A stretch of DNA of 64,000 nucleotides from the NCBI GenBank assembly GCA_944989445.1, contig CALYLW010000013.1, positions 3,305,854 through 3,369,853 on the forward strand, written 5' to 3'. The position numbers were made by a program, and so were the translations under genes. The stretch is from Ampullaceana balthica (Eukaryota > Mollusca > Gastropoda > Lymnaeidae). The notes under the pieces were generated by a model that was given only the letters and a program-made list of their open reading frames with translations, ran no database searches and was not told the DNA's origin. Below, one piece after another: positions 31,735 to 42,339 of this stretch (its first letter is position 1; every line of letters starts with the position of its first letter).

Positions 31735-34146
31735 TTTAACAACCCCGTAAAAACAAAGTTTTTGACTATAAATCCATTATACATGAGACATAACTCGTGA
31801 ATGTTCATTCTCTTTTGGGTCGAGCCGCTAGGCTCTTAAGACCCGGTTCATTTTATCGCAAGCGAGCCTCATCAAGCGGGCATCGCCGTAGAGGTAACCC
31901 TCTGCAGGTACCGTTACTTCATCTTCCAAATCCCCGCACAGCCCGGGGCACTCTTCGAGTACGTGGGCCACCGTCTCTTCTGGGTGGCCACACAGCCGAC
32001 AGGCCAGTTCCCTTCTGGTGTTAAACTTGTACAGGTAGCTTCGTGTGGGACAATGCTCAGTTCTCATTCTAGTTATGAGCGTCTGATTGCTACGTCCAAT
32101 CTTCCACCAGGAATCGCTTTTGCTCGGTCGCGGCATGTACTGGAATACTTTTCTGGCCGTGCTTCCAGAAGCCCAGCCCTGAAGCCATTTCTCTCGGAAA
32201 TGGTCTTTAAGCCACGATCTGACCCCCAGCTGGGTCATCGGGCGATCGGGTTGGGGCTGAGCTGAACCTTCTCTCGCTAACTCATCGACCCTGTCTGAAT
32301 GAGGCTCGCCACTGTGCCCAGTGATGTACTGAAGGACTACTTTTCCGCCTCGTGCTAGGATTTCACCTACTGTTTCCAAAATGACACTGACCGTTTTCGT
32401 CTCCAGAGAGGATCGACCCACGGTCTCGAGCGAAAACCGTGAGTCGGTGAAAACTACGACGGTCGGGAAAACCTTTCTTCTTGCTAGACGTCGGCGCACT
32501 TCCTTCAAACCCTTGCAAATCGCCTCCAGTTCGGCGTCGTGACTACTGTATGCGGATCCGCACGGCCCTGACAGTTCGATACTGTCAGGTCCAGGTTGAG
32601 GGTATTGAATTAGCACTCCGTATCCACTTCTGCCATCCTTGAAACGCGAGCCGTCCGTAAAGACTTTTACCACACTATCGCCATAAGCTTTGATTGTCTT
32701 CAGAGTCTCGTCTCGCTGGAGCTCGACGGGACTGGCTTTCGTCACCGCTGTATTTGCCAGTGTCAAACGTAGTTCAGGCAAGTCTGAGCTTTCATGTGGT
32801 CCTCGAGCAGGGACCAGTCGCATGCGTTCCCTGTGCTTGGGTATGGGGACTGAGTCTTCTAGTTCGTAGACCGTATCCATGAAGGATGGTCTTTTCAGTC
32901 GGGTCCTCTTTACCCATCGGTCTTGTAATTGAAAGCAGGGTTCGTCATGCTCCAACCTACGGTATCGCTCCACCGTAGTCATGATTGCCTTTTCTCGCCT
33001 TATCGCCAGGGGTTCTACGTTAGACATAATTTCTACAGCGGCTGTGGGTGTCGTACGCAACGCCCCGCATACAAACCGTAGAGCTTGGTTTTGTATGCGG
33101 TCCAGACCCTCTAGAGCCGTACGGCTCGCAAAGGCCTGGACCGGGAGGCTGTAATCAATAGCACCCCTCACACTACCGAGATAGAGAGCTCTCAGTAGTC
33201 TTGCATCCGCACCCCAACTAGTGCTAGCCAGTTTCTTCACCAGGGACAGTTTAGCTGTGGCTTTGGCACACAATTCACGCACATGGGAGAGACATAACTA
33301 AAAGTATTGATTAAGTTCAATATGATGCGCATCGCACGACAAACATTTACAGACTGAAACTGACTGAACTCCCATGGCTTTAAAACCCGGGGGGGGGGTG
33401 GTTAACGGTGGCTGGACTGAACTCCAGTGGCATGTGGAAGGCGAACAAAAGCAGAAGGCGATATTGAATTATTTAGAGATAAACTAAAAATACATTAATT
33501 TAATTAAGGTAAATTCGATCGATATGAAATTTTGATACAATGCATTGTTAGGTGCCACGAGTCTATGTGCAAAATTTCAGCTCGATAGCATCACGGGAAG
33601 GTTGTCATTTGTTACTTTTGTTTTTTTGCCCACCCAAGAGATCACGACAGACAAGATGGTGAAGTTAATATAAGGGATTTAATTAAACAACCCCGTAAAA
33701 ACAAAGTTTTTGACTATAAATCCCTTATATATGAGACACAACTAAAAGTATTGATTGTGTTCAAACGCGACAAACATTTACAGACTGAAACTGACTTAAC
33801 TACACTTTGCTGTAAAACGGGGCGGGGGGTGGTCACGGATGGCTGGACTGAACTCAGCGTGACACGTGAATGCAAACAAAAGCAGGCCACTACATATAAT
33901 TATATAGAGATAAACTAAAAATGCATTCATTTAAATACGGTACATTATATCGATCTGAAATTTTGATAAGATGCATTGTTAGGAGACACAAGTCTTAGGA
34001 GACACAAGTCTATGTGCAAAATTTCATCTCGATAGCATCACGGGAAGTGTGTTAGTTTTTACTTTTGTTTTCCCGCCCGACCGACCGACGAAGAAATCAA
34101 GAGATTGATGAAGTCAAGATTTCGAAGTTAATATAAGGGATTAAAT
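31735..34146 (-). repeat. R1 repeats, two inverted copies, one split by a LINE
   Basis: Copy one starts at 31739 (AACAACCCCGTAAAAACAAA), is interrupted at 31796-33288 and resumes to 33680. Copy two runs from 33681 to about 34146, where the hAT element begins. Both hold the TGAAATTTTGAT...ATGCATTGTTAGG core and end GTTAATATAAGGGATT. The junction at 33661-33700 gives the uninterrupted sequence between two R1 copies. Confidence 0.8.
31796..33288 (-). mobile_element. RNase H-encoding LINE, 3' fragment with long open frame
   Basis: A 484-residue minus-strand frame (33282-31828) is intact. RT C-terminal region at 1-200 (GAIDYSLPVQAFASRTALEG, TPTAAVEIMSNVEPL). RNase H at about 205-340 with D210 (VFTDGS), E251 (HDAELEA), D280 (VFTDSRF) and D333 in HSDRVDELARE. 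A CCHC-like zinc finger near the end (CRLCGHPEETVAHVLEECP). Intact acids imply the domain was recently active, but the RT core and endonuclease are absent. Flanking duplications GAGACATAACT lie at 31785-31795 and 33289-33299. It is inserted in an R1 copy and related to 27334-28823 and 40753-41138. Confidence 0.9.
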
Positions 34147-34204
34147 CAATGGCGTAGCTAGAACTTTTGCCACCCGGGGCGGTCTCCAATTTCCCGCCCT
34201 TTTT

Positions 34205-34635
34205 AGGGACCGTACATAAATGACGTCACACACCTGGGGGGGGGGAGGGAGTCATACATTTGTGACAATGTGTGACGATGTGTGACGAGGGGGTGTGTTG
34301 AGAAATCTGACGTCAAGTCAAAACGCGCAACTTTAAATAAAATTTCCACTTTAGTATTTGATTACTCACACTTCATTTAATGACGGTTATGTAAAACGCG
34401 TGCTACGATATTAGAGTGCAGCCTTACACTAAAAACATACTTAAATTTAAATGAGAAAAATTTGATTTGAAACATGCTCATTTTCAAACAGGAAATACAT
34501 CTTTTAATGTGAGGGTGTCAAAGCTTTGTGACATCATATTGAAGAAGGGGTCTAAGTTTTTGTGACGACGTATGACGAAGGGGGAGGGGTAAAAAATAAG
34601 CCAAAATCGCGTGACGTCTTTTATGGACGGCCACT
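34205..34635. mobile_element. MITE, second copy of the 6803-7178 family
   Basis: Ends AGGGACCGTACATAAATGAC and TTTATGGACGGCCACT; the interior shares GTGACGATGTGTGACGAGG and TCAAAACGCGC with the first copy. It lies inside the hAT element. Confidence 0.75.
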
Positions 34636-34989
34636 TAGTCGATTATATGATGGTTTTTATAAATTAATAAACATGAATAAATAATTGCAATTGAAACGAA
34701 GTAAAGATGGGGAACATGTTTAACATTGCATGCCATATTTATGTAAGCAGTAATAAAAGAGGCCGCATAAGATGATATACCTATAAATACACATTTATAA
34801 AAATGCACGATATTTTTTTAAAGGTAATAAGAAAGTTACTGAGTTCGCAGCATGAGACAGACAAAACATATTCCAAAAAACATTACCAAACAAATAAATT
34901 GTATACATTAGTATGTAAACATATTTATACATTTACTTTCCTAACTTTCATAATAGAAAAATCGGGTATTACGCTAGCTATCAAAATTT

Positions 34990-35215
34990 AAATTATTTGT
35001 AATATCTTGTTCTATAGACAATATATTCAAAGATTTTGTTGTCTTAAATCGCTCATTGTGCAACGAAGATTATTTTTTTTTATCAAATACAGTTTGGAGA
35101 AGCTCCTTTCACAACCAGTGACACTGATAGTAATTCTTGAAAAAATTCAAAGCAAAATTACAATGTTGGGTACAGACATTTCCAGTCTATTCTGTTGAAT
35201 ATATTTTAATAGATC
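34990..35215 (-). pseudogene. hAT transposase, C-terminal dimerisation region
   Basis: The minus strand reads MSVPNIVILL, a TGA stop, then IFSRITISVTGCERSFSKLY and LIKKNNLRCTMSDLRQQNL. This matches the conserved hAT dimerisation motif (V..AERSFSKLK.IK..LRS.M...RL..L) found also in ZMYM1-type proteins derived from hAT transposases. It is the distal half of the transposase begun at 39446, separated by the LINE. Confidence 0.8.
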
Positions 35216-35600
35216 AAGTGGGCCTTTCCCCCCGTTTTTCTAACACAATGCCTCTTCTTGTAGTGTAGGTACAGCCATAAACACCTGGATCCTTTTTCTT
35301 TCAATATTGAATTGTTCTTTATCAGTGTCAATAAAGTAATTTATTCTACGTTCCAATGCTTCATTTAGTAGGTTAAATGGTATTCATCATCATCATTTGT
35401 CCTTAGAGTTCCTTGTGGAACATAGGGCCTCTGTCAAAGCTCGCCACTCTACACGGTCCCTTGCCAGTCGCTTCAGTTCTTCCCAGCTCTTCCCAGTCCT
35501 TCCAGCCTCGTCCAACATGCTCCGTCTCCATGTACGCTTGGGTCTTCCTCGTTGTCGTTTGCCCTGGGGGTTCCAAACTAAGGCCTGCCTAGCTCTGCTG

Positions 35601-37283
35601 TTATCTTTCCTGAGGGTGTGTCCAATCCATCTCCACTAGTCTTTCTTTCCATGTTTTTTGTTGTTCTACTGTTCTTTGTCCACACCTCTCCCACAGCTTG
35701 GAGTTTTCGACCTTATCAAACCATTTTATTTTCAGAATATTTCTGAGGCATCTGTTAACAAAGGTCTGGAGTCTATTTTTTGTTGTCCCTGTCGTCCGCC
35801 ATGTTTCGGATACATAAAGTAGGACCGTTTTAACATTGGTGTTAAAGATCCTTACTTTTGTTTTGACAGAGATGCGTGTAGATCTCCAGACCTGTTTCAG
35901 ATTGGCAAAAGCCTGTCGCGCCAAATTTATTCTTCGTTCGATGTCCTCATCTGTTCCCCCTGATACACTGACCACACTCCCAAGGTATAAAAAGTTGTTT
36001 ACTTGCTCAAGGTTACGGTTTTCTACTTGGATGACTCCATCTTGTAGGAAGTTTATTTTCAAAAATTTTGTTTTTTGAATGTTTATATTGAGTCCTACTC
36101 TTTTCCCAGTCTCGCTCAAGGCTGTGATTTTGTCTTGCATGTCTTGAAGTCTGTGGGACAGAATGGCCAAGTCATCCGCAAACTCCAAATCTTCTAGTTT
36201 TTGCATTAGGTTCCACTGGATTCCCTTTCCTGAGCTTGCATAAGCTTCTTTTGTGACCCAGTCTAACACAAGAAGGAACAGAAGTGGTGAAAGGAGGCAT
36301 CCTTGTTTGACTCCAGTTGTGACATGAAATTCATCTGTTAGTCTACCATTATGTACTACTTGGCAGGTGAAGTCTTCGTACAGATTTTGGATGATGTTAG
36401 TTATTTTGTTTGGTACTCCATAGTGCCTCATTATTGACCATATAGTTTCTCTATTTATGCTATCAAAGGCCTTTTCAAAGTCCACAAATGTGGCATAGAG
36501 TGGAGATTGCCATTCAATAGTTTGTTCTATAATTATCCTGAGTGTTGCTATTTGGTCAATGCATGATCTTCCTTTTCTGAACCCAGCTTGTTCTTCTCTC
36601 AGGAGATCATCGCAGGCATCTTTTATTCTGTTTAGTATTGTTCTGCTAAAGACCTTGCTTGGTACTGATAGTAGAGTAATTCCTCGCCATTTCTCACATT
36701 GTGACAGATCCCCATTCTTTGGAATTTTAATCAGTAAGCCCCTTTTCCATTCTGCAGGAGGGGTTTCAGTTGACCAAATTTTGTTGAAGATACCGTGGAG
36801 TTGGTTGATGATTTCAGCTCCTCCTTCTTTTAGGACCTCGGGTGGTATGTTGTCTACACCTGCTGCTTTCCCTGTCTTCATTTGATTGATGGCCGTCCAT
36901 ATTTCTTCTTTGGATATCTCTTCCATATTTATGTCCAGTGTTTCTCCTGTGGTCAAAACGGGTGGGTTCAGAGGGGTCGGTCTGTTTAGGACTTCCTGGA
37001 AATATTCTTTCCATCTTCTAAGCTGGTCATCTATGGAGGAAATGACTTTACCTTGTTTATCTCGGACTGGTACATTGTAGTTAGATTTCTTACCACTCAA
37101 GAGTTTAGTAATTTTGTATAACTGTTTTAGATCTCCTTTTCCTGCTGCTTCTTCTGCTTGTTCAGCTAGCTTATTAGAAAATATTCGTTTGTCATTTCTA
37201 AGCATTTTTGTGACCTCTTTTGAAATTGTATGGTACTCTTGTTGAGTAAGTTGTTTATGTTTTCTTGTTTTGGCTTGATTCAC
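35601..37283 (-). CDS. LINE reverse transcriptase domain
   Basis: A 560-residue frame. RT motifs: QMKTGKAAGVDNIPPEVLKE, WRGITLLSVPSKVFSRTILN, QAGFRKGRSCIDQIATLRII, YATFVDFEKAFDSINRE (catalytic Asp), TGVKQGCLLSPLLFLLVLDW, LEFADDLAILSHRLQD (catalytic Asp pair) and FLYLGSVVSVSGGTDEDIE. All three catalytic aspartates are intact. The true protein starts upstream in the endonuclease; the annotated Met is internal. The last residues after ERLVE come from a frameshift. It is probably recently inserted but inactive because of the stop and shift. Confidence 0.9.
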   Translation of the reverse strand: MNQAKTRKHKQLTQQEYHTISKEVTKMLRNDKRIFSNKLAEQAEEAAGKGDLKQLYKITKLLSGKKSNYNVPVRDKQGKVISSIDDQLRRWKEYFQEVLNRPTPLNPPVLTTGETLDINMEEISKEEIWTAINQMKTGKAAGVDNIPPEVLKEGGAEIINQLHGIFNKIWSTETPPAEWKRGLLIKIPKNGDLSQCEKWRGITLLSVPSKVFSRTILNRIKDACDDLLREEQAGFRKGRSCIDQIATLRIIIEQTIEWQSPLYATFVDFEKAFDSINRETIWSIMRHYGVPNKITNIIQNLYEDFTCQVVHNGRLTDEFHVTTGVKQGCLLSPLLFLLVLDWVTKEAYASSGKGIQWNLMQKLEDLEFADDLAILSHRLQDMQDKITALSETGKRVGLNINIQKTKFLKINFLQDGVIQVENRNLEQVNNFLYLGSVVSVSGGTDEDIERRINLARQAFANLKQVWRSTRISVKTKVRIFNTNVKTVLLYVSETWRTTGTTKNRLQTFVNRCLRNILKIKWFDKVENSKLWERCGQRTVEQQKTWKERLVEMDWTHPQER

Positions 37284-37466
37284 TTTTTGTTTTGCATGTT
37301 TTCGATCTTCAATTCTTTGCCATGTCTCATCGCTGATCCAGTGTTTTTTGTTTTCCGGGGCAGGTTTTAGTATTTCCTTGCAAGATACTGTAATAGTTTC
37401 TTTGAAGTTATCCCAGGTTTTGTCTATGTTTCCTTCATTATCATCATCTAGTTGCAGTGCAGCAAA

Positions 37467-38360
37467 TCAGTTTTTAAGGGTTAGCTGTAGCTCGTTCTTT
37501 TCCTGTGGGTTTCGGAGCTTGCCTAGGTCAAATCTGATTCGCCTGTCTGTTTTTGGCCTTTGGTTGGCTAGCTTTATTTTTAGCTTGGCCACAACTAGAT
37601 GGTGGTCTGATCCAATGTCTGATCCTCTTTTTGTCCGTACGTTCTGCAATGTGCTCCTCCAGGTGCGACCTATAGTGATGTGGTCTATTTGATTCTCTGT
37701 TTTGTTGTCTGGTGAGACCCACGTTACTTCTTGGCAATTTTTGTGTGGGAAGATGGTGCCTCCAATCACCAGCTCATTGAATGTGCAGAAGTTTGCAAAC
37801 ATCTCTCCATTGTCATTCATGTTGCCCAGTCTATGTATGCCAATTACCTTCTCTTTCTCTATGTTGTCATTGCCAACTTTAGCATTCATATCGCCCATGA
37901 CGACCAGTATGTCTCTTTTCGGTATTTTATCCATTATAATTTGAAGTTGTTCATAGAATGCAACTTTATCTTCCTCAGGTGCAAGGTTGGTTGGAGCATA
38001 GCACATAATGATATGGACATTTTTTAACCTGGACATGAATTTGGCTCTGATTATTCTGTCTGAAATCGGCTCCCATTCAAGGAGGCTCTTAAATGCGTCT
38101 TTGTTCAACAGGAGTGCTACTCCATTTTCATGAGTGTCTTCTTCATTTTCTTTTCCAGAGAAGAGCAGGATTTCACCCGATTGAAGTGTAGTTTCTCTAA
38201 ATGTGTTCCACAGTACTTCACTTAGTCCCAGAATTTGTAGTTTGTACTTTACCATCTCTTTGGCGACTTGGGCGCATCTGCCTGGTTCTAGTAGTGTTCG
38301 GACATTCCATGTTCCCAAGTTGAGAGGTGCCTTGTGGATGAGGTAATTTTTCTTTTTCAT
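37467..38360 (-). CDS. LINE apurinic-like endonuclease domain
   Basis: A 297-residue frame starting MKKKNYLIHKAPLNLGTWNV. Exonuclease-endonuclease-phosphatase motifs appear in order: GTWNVRTL, LGLSEVLW (catalytic Glu), IIMCYAPTN, VVMGDMNAKVG (Asp/Asn), NQIDHITIG and SDHHLVVAKL (catalytic Asp-His). This enzyme nicks target DNA to prime reverse transcription. The frame ends at an internal TGA (LKN-stop-FAALQLD), beyond which the same frame continues into the RT, so the stop is a mutation in a single longer protein. Confidence 0.85.
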   Translation of the reverse strand: MKKKNYLIHKAPLNLGTWNVRTLLEPGRCAQVAKEMVKYKLQILGLSEVLWNTFRETTLQSGEILLFSGKENEEDTHENGVALLLNKDAFKSLLEWEPISDRIIRAKFMSRLKNVHIIMCYAPTNLAPEEDKVAFYEQLQIIMDKIPKRDILVVMGDMNAKVGNDNIEKEKVIGIHRLGNMNDNGEMFANFCTFNELVIGGTIFPHKNCQEVTWVSPDNKTENQIDHITIGRTWRSTLQNVRTKRGSDIGSDHHLVVAKLKIKLANQRPKTDRRIRFDLGKLRNPQEKNELQLTLKN

Positions 38361-38949
38361 CGGTTTGAGTAGGGTGGTCGGCCTTGTGGGATTCTGTTGA
38401 CTTTCCCCAAAGGCTTCATTAGTCTCCTTTGCGGAGCTCTACTCTCACCTCTGACTGTGTTGTATGTATTTGCTTTGCTTTCGGTTTCAGTAACAATCTT
38501 CTTTTTACATGGCTGGTTTGTTGGCCCTGCGCAAAACCATCTGGGAGGGTTCCCTTTCAGCTCTCTGGATAACTGCCTTATTTTTCGGGTAAGGTTCCCT
38601 AGCCTTTGTGGATCCCTCCACCTCCTGCAAGGGAGCAGTTGATTTTATTTCGGAGTTTTCTCTCCTAGATGAATGCTATCCCTAGCTAACGGCCTCATCT
38701 GTCCGGGTTTAGAGTTTAAGCGCTCTATGTTCGCTTTTTGCAGTCATTTCCTGGGATTTATGAGGCATTTTTTAAGAGTATCCTTACCAAGGGGTACCCC
38801 ACCTCATCCTCAACGACAGCAAACCAGTTGGTCCGCGGCCGCTTATTCAATATTCATGCCTAACCTTTATATCTAAAGGTCGTTCCTCTATCCACCGCCT
38901 GAGGACGCGCTTGGTAGGAGATGGTAGCTCCCCCAAGTTAAATGGTATT

Positions 38950-39446
38950 ATATACGAATATTTTCTTGCAAGGACATGCATCAAACTCATCAAAGCGTTC
39001 GTTTATAATTCCATCCATGGATAAAAACATTTCTCGTTGCACTTAATGTTCTACAGACAGAGCCACGTCTTCTAATTTCCCCACTTATATTTTTGTATCC
39101 TTCTAACTCCGCGTTCAGTTGATATCTCCAACTCTTCACAAGATGTTTGGCAGAAATAACATCTTTTTCTATTAGCACATCTCTTTGTTCCATGAAATGG
39201 ATTGCATTAATTTTATTAAAAAATGATGGGTTCCCATAATTTGAGATTACATAGAAAAGGAAAAGATTGTATTGAATTGAGTAAAATTCCAGCATCTGAT
39301 CTCGTTTTACTAGTTACTTCTTCAGATGTCAATTTTTCCAAGACGCTTGAAATTTTCAAGTACAGTATGTCTTTTTCGAAATTATTTATGCCTATTGTGT
39401 TTATTAACTCGAGAAATTTGAAAGTTTTTTTTAATATTCGTGTCAT
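38950..39446 (-). pseudogene. hAT transposase, central region
   Basis: The minus strand reads FLELINTIGINNFEKDILYL, LTSEEVTSKTRSDAGILLNS, IQSFPFLCNLKLWEPIIF, then after a frame change INAIHFMEQRDVLIEKDVIS and AKHLVKSWRYQLNAELEGYK. This pattern matches the all-helical insertion region of hAT transposases of the ZMYM1-like group (W.DIL..I...S..LQ...D). It is bounded by the Helitron at 39459 and the LINE at 38936. Confidence 0.65.
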
Positions 39447-39458
39447 AAATCTTAATAA

Positions 39459-40106
39459 TCTCTATACATATAAGACGCATTTGTTGTCTGTCTGTCTGTC
39501 TGTTCCCTAATAACTCAAGATCCAGACAACCAAATAACGTGAAATTACTGAAATTTGGTACACGTAGACAAAATTATACCGGAAAGGTTATTAAACAGGT
39601 TTCGTTCCATATATATAAGATACTGTAAAAATAATGTAGTTTTTCCTTATATGAGCTATATAAACTAAAAATTATTGAAAATTAAGACGTAAAATAATGA
39701 CGCAAAATAATAAACATTTTGGTCTCGAGATTAACAAGAAGGCGACTATCGCCATAAAATAATTGTTTTGTTGTTGTTGCTTTGTTGTTGTTGCTTTTTG
39801 TTGTTGTAGTTGTTGTTTTGTTGTTGTTGCTTTGTTGTTGTTGCTGTTGATGTTGTAGTTGTTTTTTTTTGTTGTTGTTGTTTTGTTTTTGTTGTTGTTG
39901 CTGTTGTTGTTTTTGTGTTGTTTTTGCTGTTGTTGTTGTTGTTGTCCACATCCCTTGCCCTGCGACGACAATGTCCTTCATGTTGTTGTTGCTTTGTTGT
40001 TGTTTTTTTGTTTTAGTTGTTGTTTTTGTTGTTTTGTTGTTGTTTTTGTTGTTGTTTTTGTTGCTGTTGTTGTTAAACCCGGGATAAGCCGGGTACTTGC
40101 CCCTAG
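39459..40106 (+). mobile_element. Non-autonomous Helitron with GTT-repeat core, copy 2
   Basis: Same ends as 24981-25652: TCTCTATACATATAAGACGC after A, and hairpin CCCGGGATAAGCCGGG followed by TACTTGCCCCTAG before T. The non-repetitive parts are nearly identical to copy 1; the GTT tracts differ in length. Confidence 0.85.
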
Positions 40107-40741
40107 TTTTCCATAAAATAGACGAATTCAAATTATTTACACATTACTTTAAATTGAGAGGCTTAACATTTTAATGAATAACCGTATTTTCATGAAAAAC
40201 ACAAATTATTTGTGCTACTTTAATGCAATAAAAACAATATACATTACCTTGCAATAATTTTCTGAAAACTGAAACAATAATGTAAATTACTACTTGCAAG
40301 CAATGTTCCCTCTAATGTTCGTGAGTCCGTGTGCAAAGTAAAAAATCTCGCATGCAAAGTTGCACAGAAACGATTTTTTGTGCTATATTTTTACAAAATT
40401 TACTGCGCGGAAATTATAAACTGCTGCGCAGTTTAAAGGAAATAGAGCTTGCAAGTTTAACACAATATTTGAACCACCATGCCTTGTAGGTACTTGTTCA
40501 CGCATCATTCTGCGAATATCGAAATTCCACTCAAAAAAAGTCGTGGCGACATTAATAGCACATATTCGGCTAAGCGGTGATGTATTTTTGCAGGTAGTTT
40601 TCTTATAAAAGCGTCATCTGTTACGTATACCGCTTAATTTTCCAAACAAAACTATATCTTTTTTGAGCGATTAAAAATTTTTGAACGCATTTAAGTTAGT
40701 AACAACATCCACTATGTAATCTAACAAATGTGCGAATCCGT
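40107..40741. other. Interior of the hAT element, nothing further recognised
   Basis: AT-rich. A segment with CTGCGCAGTTTAAAGG (40424-40445) resembles GTTACTGCGCAGC near 48295, suggesting another low-copy repeat. Confidence 0.35.
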
Positions 40742-40752
40742 TATTTAAGACT

Positions 40753-41138
40753 AAATATGTGACATTCTCATTGGAGGGCTGAGTCACTCAGACTCTTACA
40801 GCCCGGCCTACAATACCAACGGCGAGCCTCAACATAAGGGCGTCGCCATGGAGATATTCCTCCACAGTGCGTGGGCTGTCTGATCCGTCCGTGTCCCCAA
40901 TCGCCACAGAGCATTCGGTCAGCAGATGTGCCACTGTCTCCTCGGCCATACCACATAAACGGCAGCCGGGTTCCCTGTTCCTGTCGAGCCTATGCAGGTA
41001 GCTGTTTGTTGGACAATGTCCAGTCAGCATTTGCGTAATGAGGGACTGGCAGCTACGAGGCATCTCCCACCAGGGATCTCGCTTGCGCAGTCGCGGCATT
41101 TCGTTGTATAGCACCCTTGCCGTGTCACCATTTCCCCA
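40753..41138 (-). mobile_element. RNase H-LINE 3' end fragment
   Basis: Reads DPWWEMPRSCQSLITQMLTG, HCPTNSYLHRLDRNREPGCR and LCGMAEETVAHLLTEC on the minus strand, the zinc-finger C-terminus of the family at 31796-33288. Flanked by 11-bp duplications TATTTAAGACT (40742-40752 and 41139-41149). Confidence 0.85.
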
Positions 41139-41318
41139 TATTTAAGACTCGAAAGTACGAGTACTTTTGTTTCACTCAGGTTTTCCACCTTCAAAAGAAA
41201 AAGGGTGGTTGTCGGAAATGGTTGTACTTTTCAAATGCCCACTAATGCCGCCCCTAAATGTGTGCTGCCCGGGGCGGACCGCCCCCTCCGCCCACCTAGC
41301 TACGCCACTGGTTTTAAT

Positions 41319-42220
41319 TAAACAACCCCTTTAAAATAAAGTTTTTGACTATAAAGCCTTTATATATGAGACATAATGACCTACATGTGGAAGAAAATCA
41401 GAAGCCCCGAGCCTAGTGCTCTTCATGGGTCTTCCTGGAAGACCCTCCGAGCTATCTGGCCCCCTCCCCAAGGGGACGTAACAGCTGGGGACGAACGGTT
41501 GCATCTGAAGCGGCCACCTGGGCATCCAGGACTGAAAGTCGAAAATGCCTCCCAATAAAGTTGATCTCACAAGGAGGGGTGGAATTCCCTACATCGACCG
41601 GATACCCCTTTGGCGCCACCCCGGCAAAGCACACGAGTCTCAATGGTTAGGACCACCGCTTAGCAGGGGGATCATCAATCACCTACCTAGGGTGTGACCC
41701 CCACTTGAAGTTTTCCTCAGAGCTGGCGTCCGCTGCGTTCTTTGCGGTTCCTTTTGCTAGAGAAATGAGGGGGGGGGCGAAACGGTCGCTTCGGAGTAAC
41801 CAGACCCTCAACGGGTACTTTGGTTTTCATCATCGACATTGCATCTAAATGATTTGTCTAAGATTCGTACAACGACTGTGATCATATGTGACTAGTACCT
41901 AATGGGACTTCGGCATTGCTTGCCAGGAGTTGTCGGTTTCAGGTCGTGGTCTGGTCCGCGACCCGCGACCCTACTAGTCCGTCGAGCCCCGTAGAGGCCA
42001 CCGCTTCTCGACGGAGAGACATTACTAAAAGTATTGATTATGTTCAATATAGTACCCATCACGCCACAACATTTACAGACTGAAGGCGACTGAACTCCCT
42101 TGCTGTAACCCCTACAACACGAGGGTGTGGTCGTGGATGGCTGGAGTGAACTCAGTGACGCGTGAATGAAAACAATAGCATACGGATACATTGAGTTATA
42201 TAGAGATAAACTAAAAATGC
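41319..42220 (-). repeat. R1 repeat split by a 638-bp insertion
   Basis: The left part (TTAAACAACCCC to GAGACATAAT, ending 41377) continues at 42016 (GAGACATTACTAAAAGTATT) and runs to AACTAAAAATGCATTCAG near 42220, where it is truncated. The interruption is at the same R1 position as the LINE at 31796. Confidence 0.75.
41378..42015. mobile_element. Unidentified 638-bp insertion in R1
   Basis: G+C-richer than its surroundings, flanked by imperfect duplications GAGACATAAT / GAGACATTACT. No recognised domain. The minus strand has a short frame with FIGRHFRLSVLDAQVAASDA. It could be the 5' part of a LINE or a captured sequence. Confidence 0.45.
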
Positions 42221-42339
42221 ATTCAGATATGTTTCAGGCATACAGGTATATGTGAGAGATAAATATGTGACTGATATTTATAAAATTTGAGCGGCATATG
42301 TTAGAGTTTATAAAATATTTTTCACAAAGTATCCATGAA

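Larger units (their letters stand above)
35385..38936 (-). mobile_element. RTE-like LINE, apparently full-length (3.55 kb)
   Basis: Flanked by 13-bp duplications GTTAAATGGTATT (35372-35384 and 38937-38949). The minus-strand 3' end is an ATG/GAT trinucleotide tail (35385-35396), as in RTE elements. It carries one coding unit for endonuclease plus RT, broken by a TGA near 37466 and a frameshift near 35630. After the shift the tail reads WRWIGHTLRKDNSRARQALV to a stop near 35400. About 575 bases upstream of the coding start (38361-38936) are the 5' untranslated region. It is inserted into the hAT transposase. Confidence 0.85.
34147..41310 (-). mobile_element. Decayed 7.2-kb hAT transposon with nested insertions
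   Basis: Ends CAATGGCGTAGCTAGA and CCTAGCTACGCCACTG are inverted repeats of the hAT CAGTGGCGTAGC type. Subterminal CCCGGGGCGG blocks occur on both sides. Flanks GATTAAAT (34139-34146) and GTTTTAAT (41311-41318) are a diverged 8-bp duplication. Left flank plus right flank restores an R1 junction that exists uninterrupted near 33664-33690. Inside, on the minus strand, is a broken hAT transposase (38950-39446 and 34990-35215), consistent with one transposon split by later insertions: LINE 35385-38936, Helitron 39459-40106, LINE fragment 40753-41138 and MITE 34205-34635. Confidence 0.85.

Noticed and set aside
31797..32882. Plus-strand frames opposite the RNase H LINE
   Set aside because: Antisense shadows of the intact 484-residue minus-strand frame.
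35397..38876. Plus-strand frames across the RTE-like LINE
   Set aside because: Antisense shadows; motifs and catalytic residues are on the minus strand.
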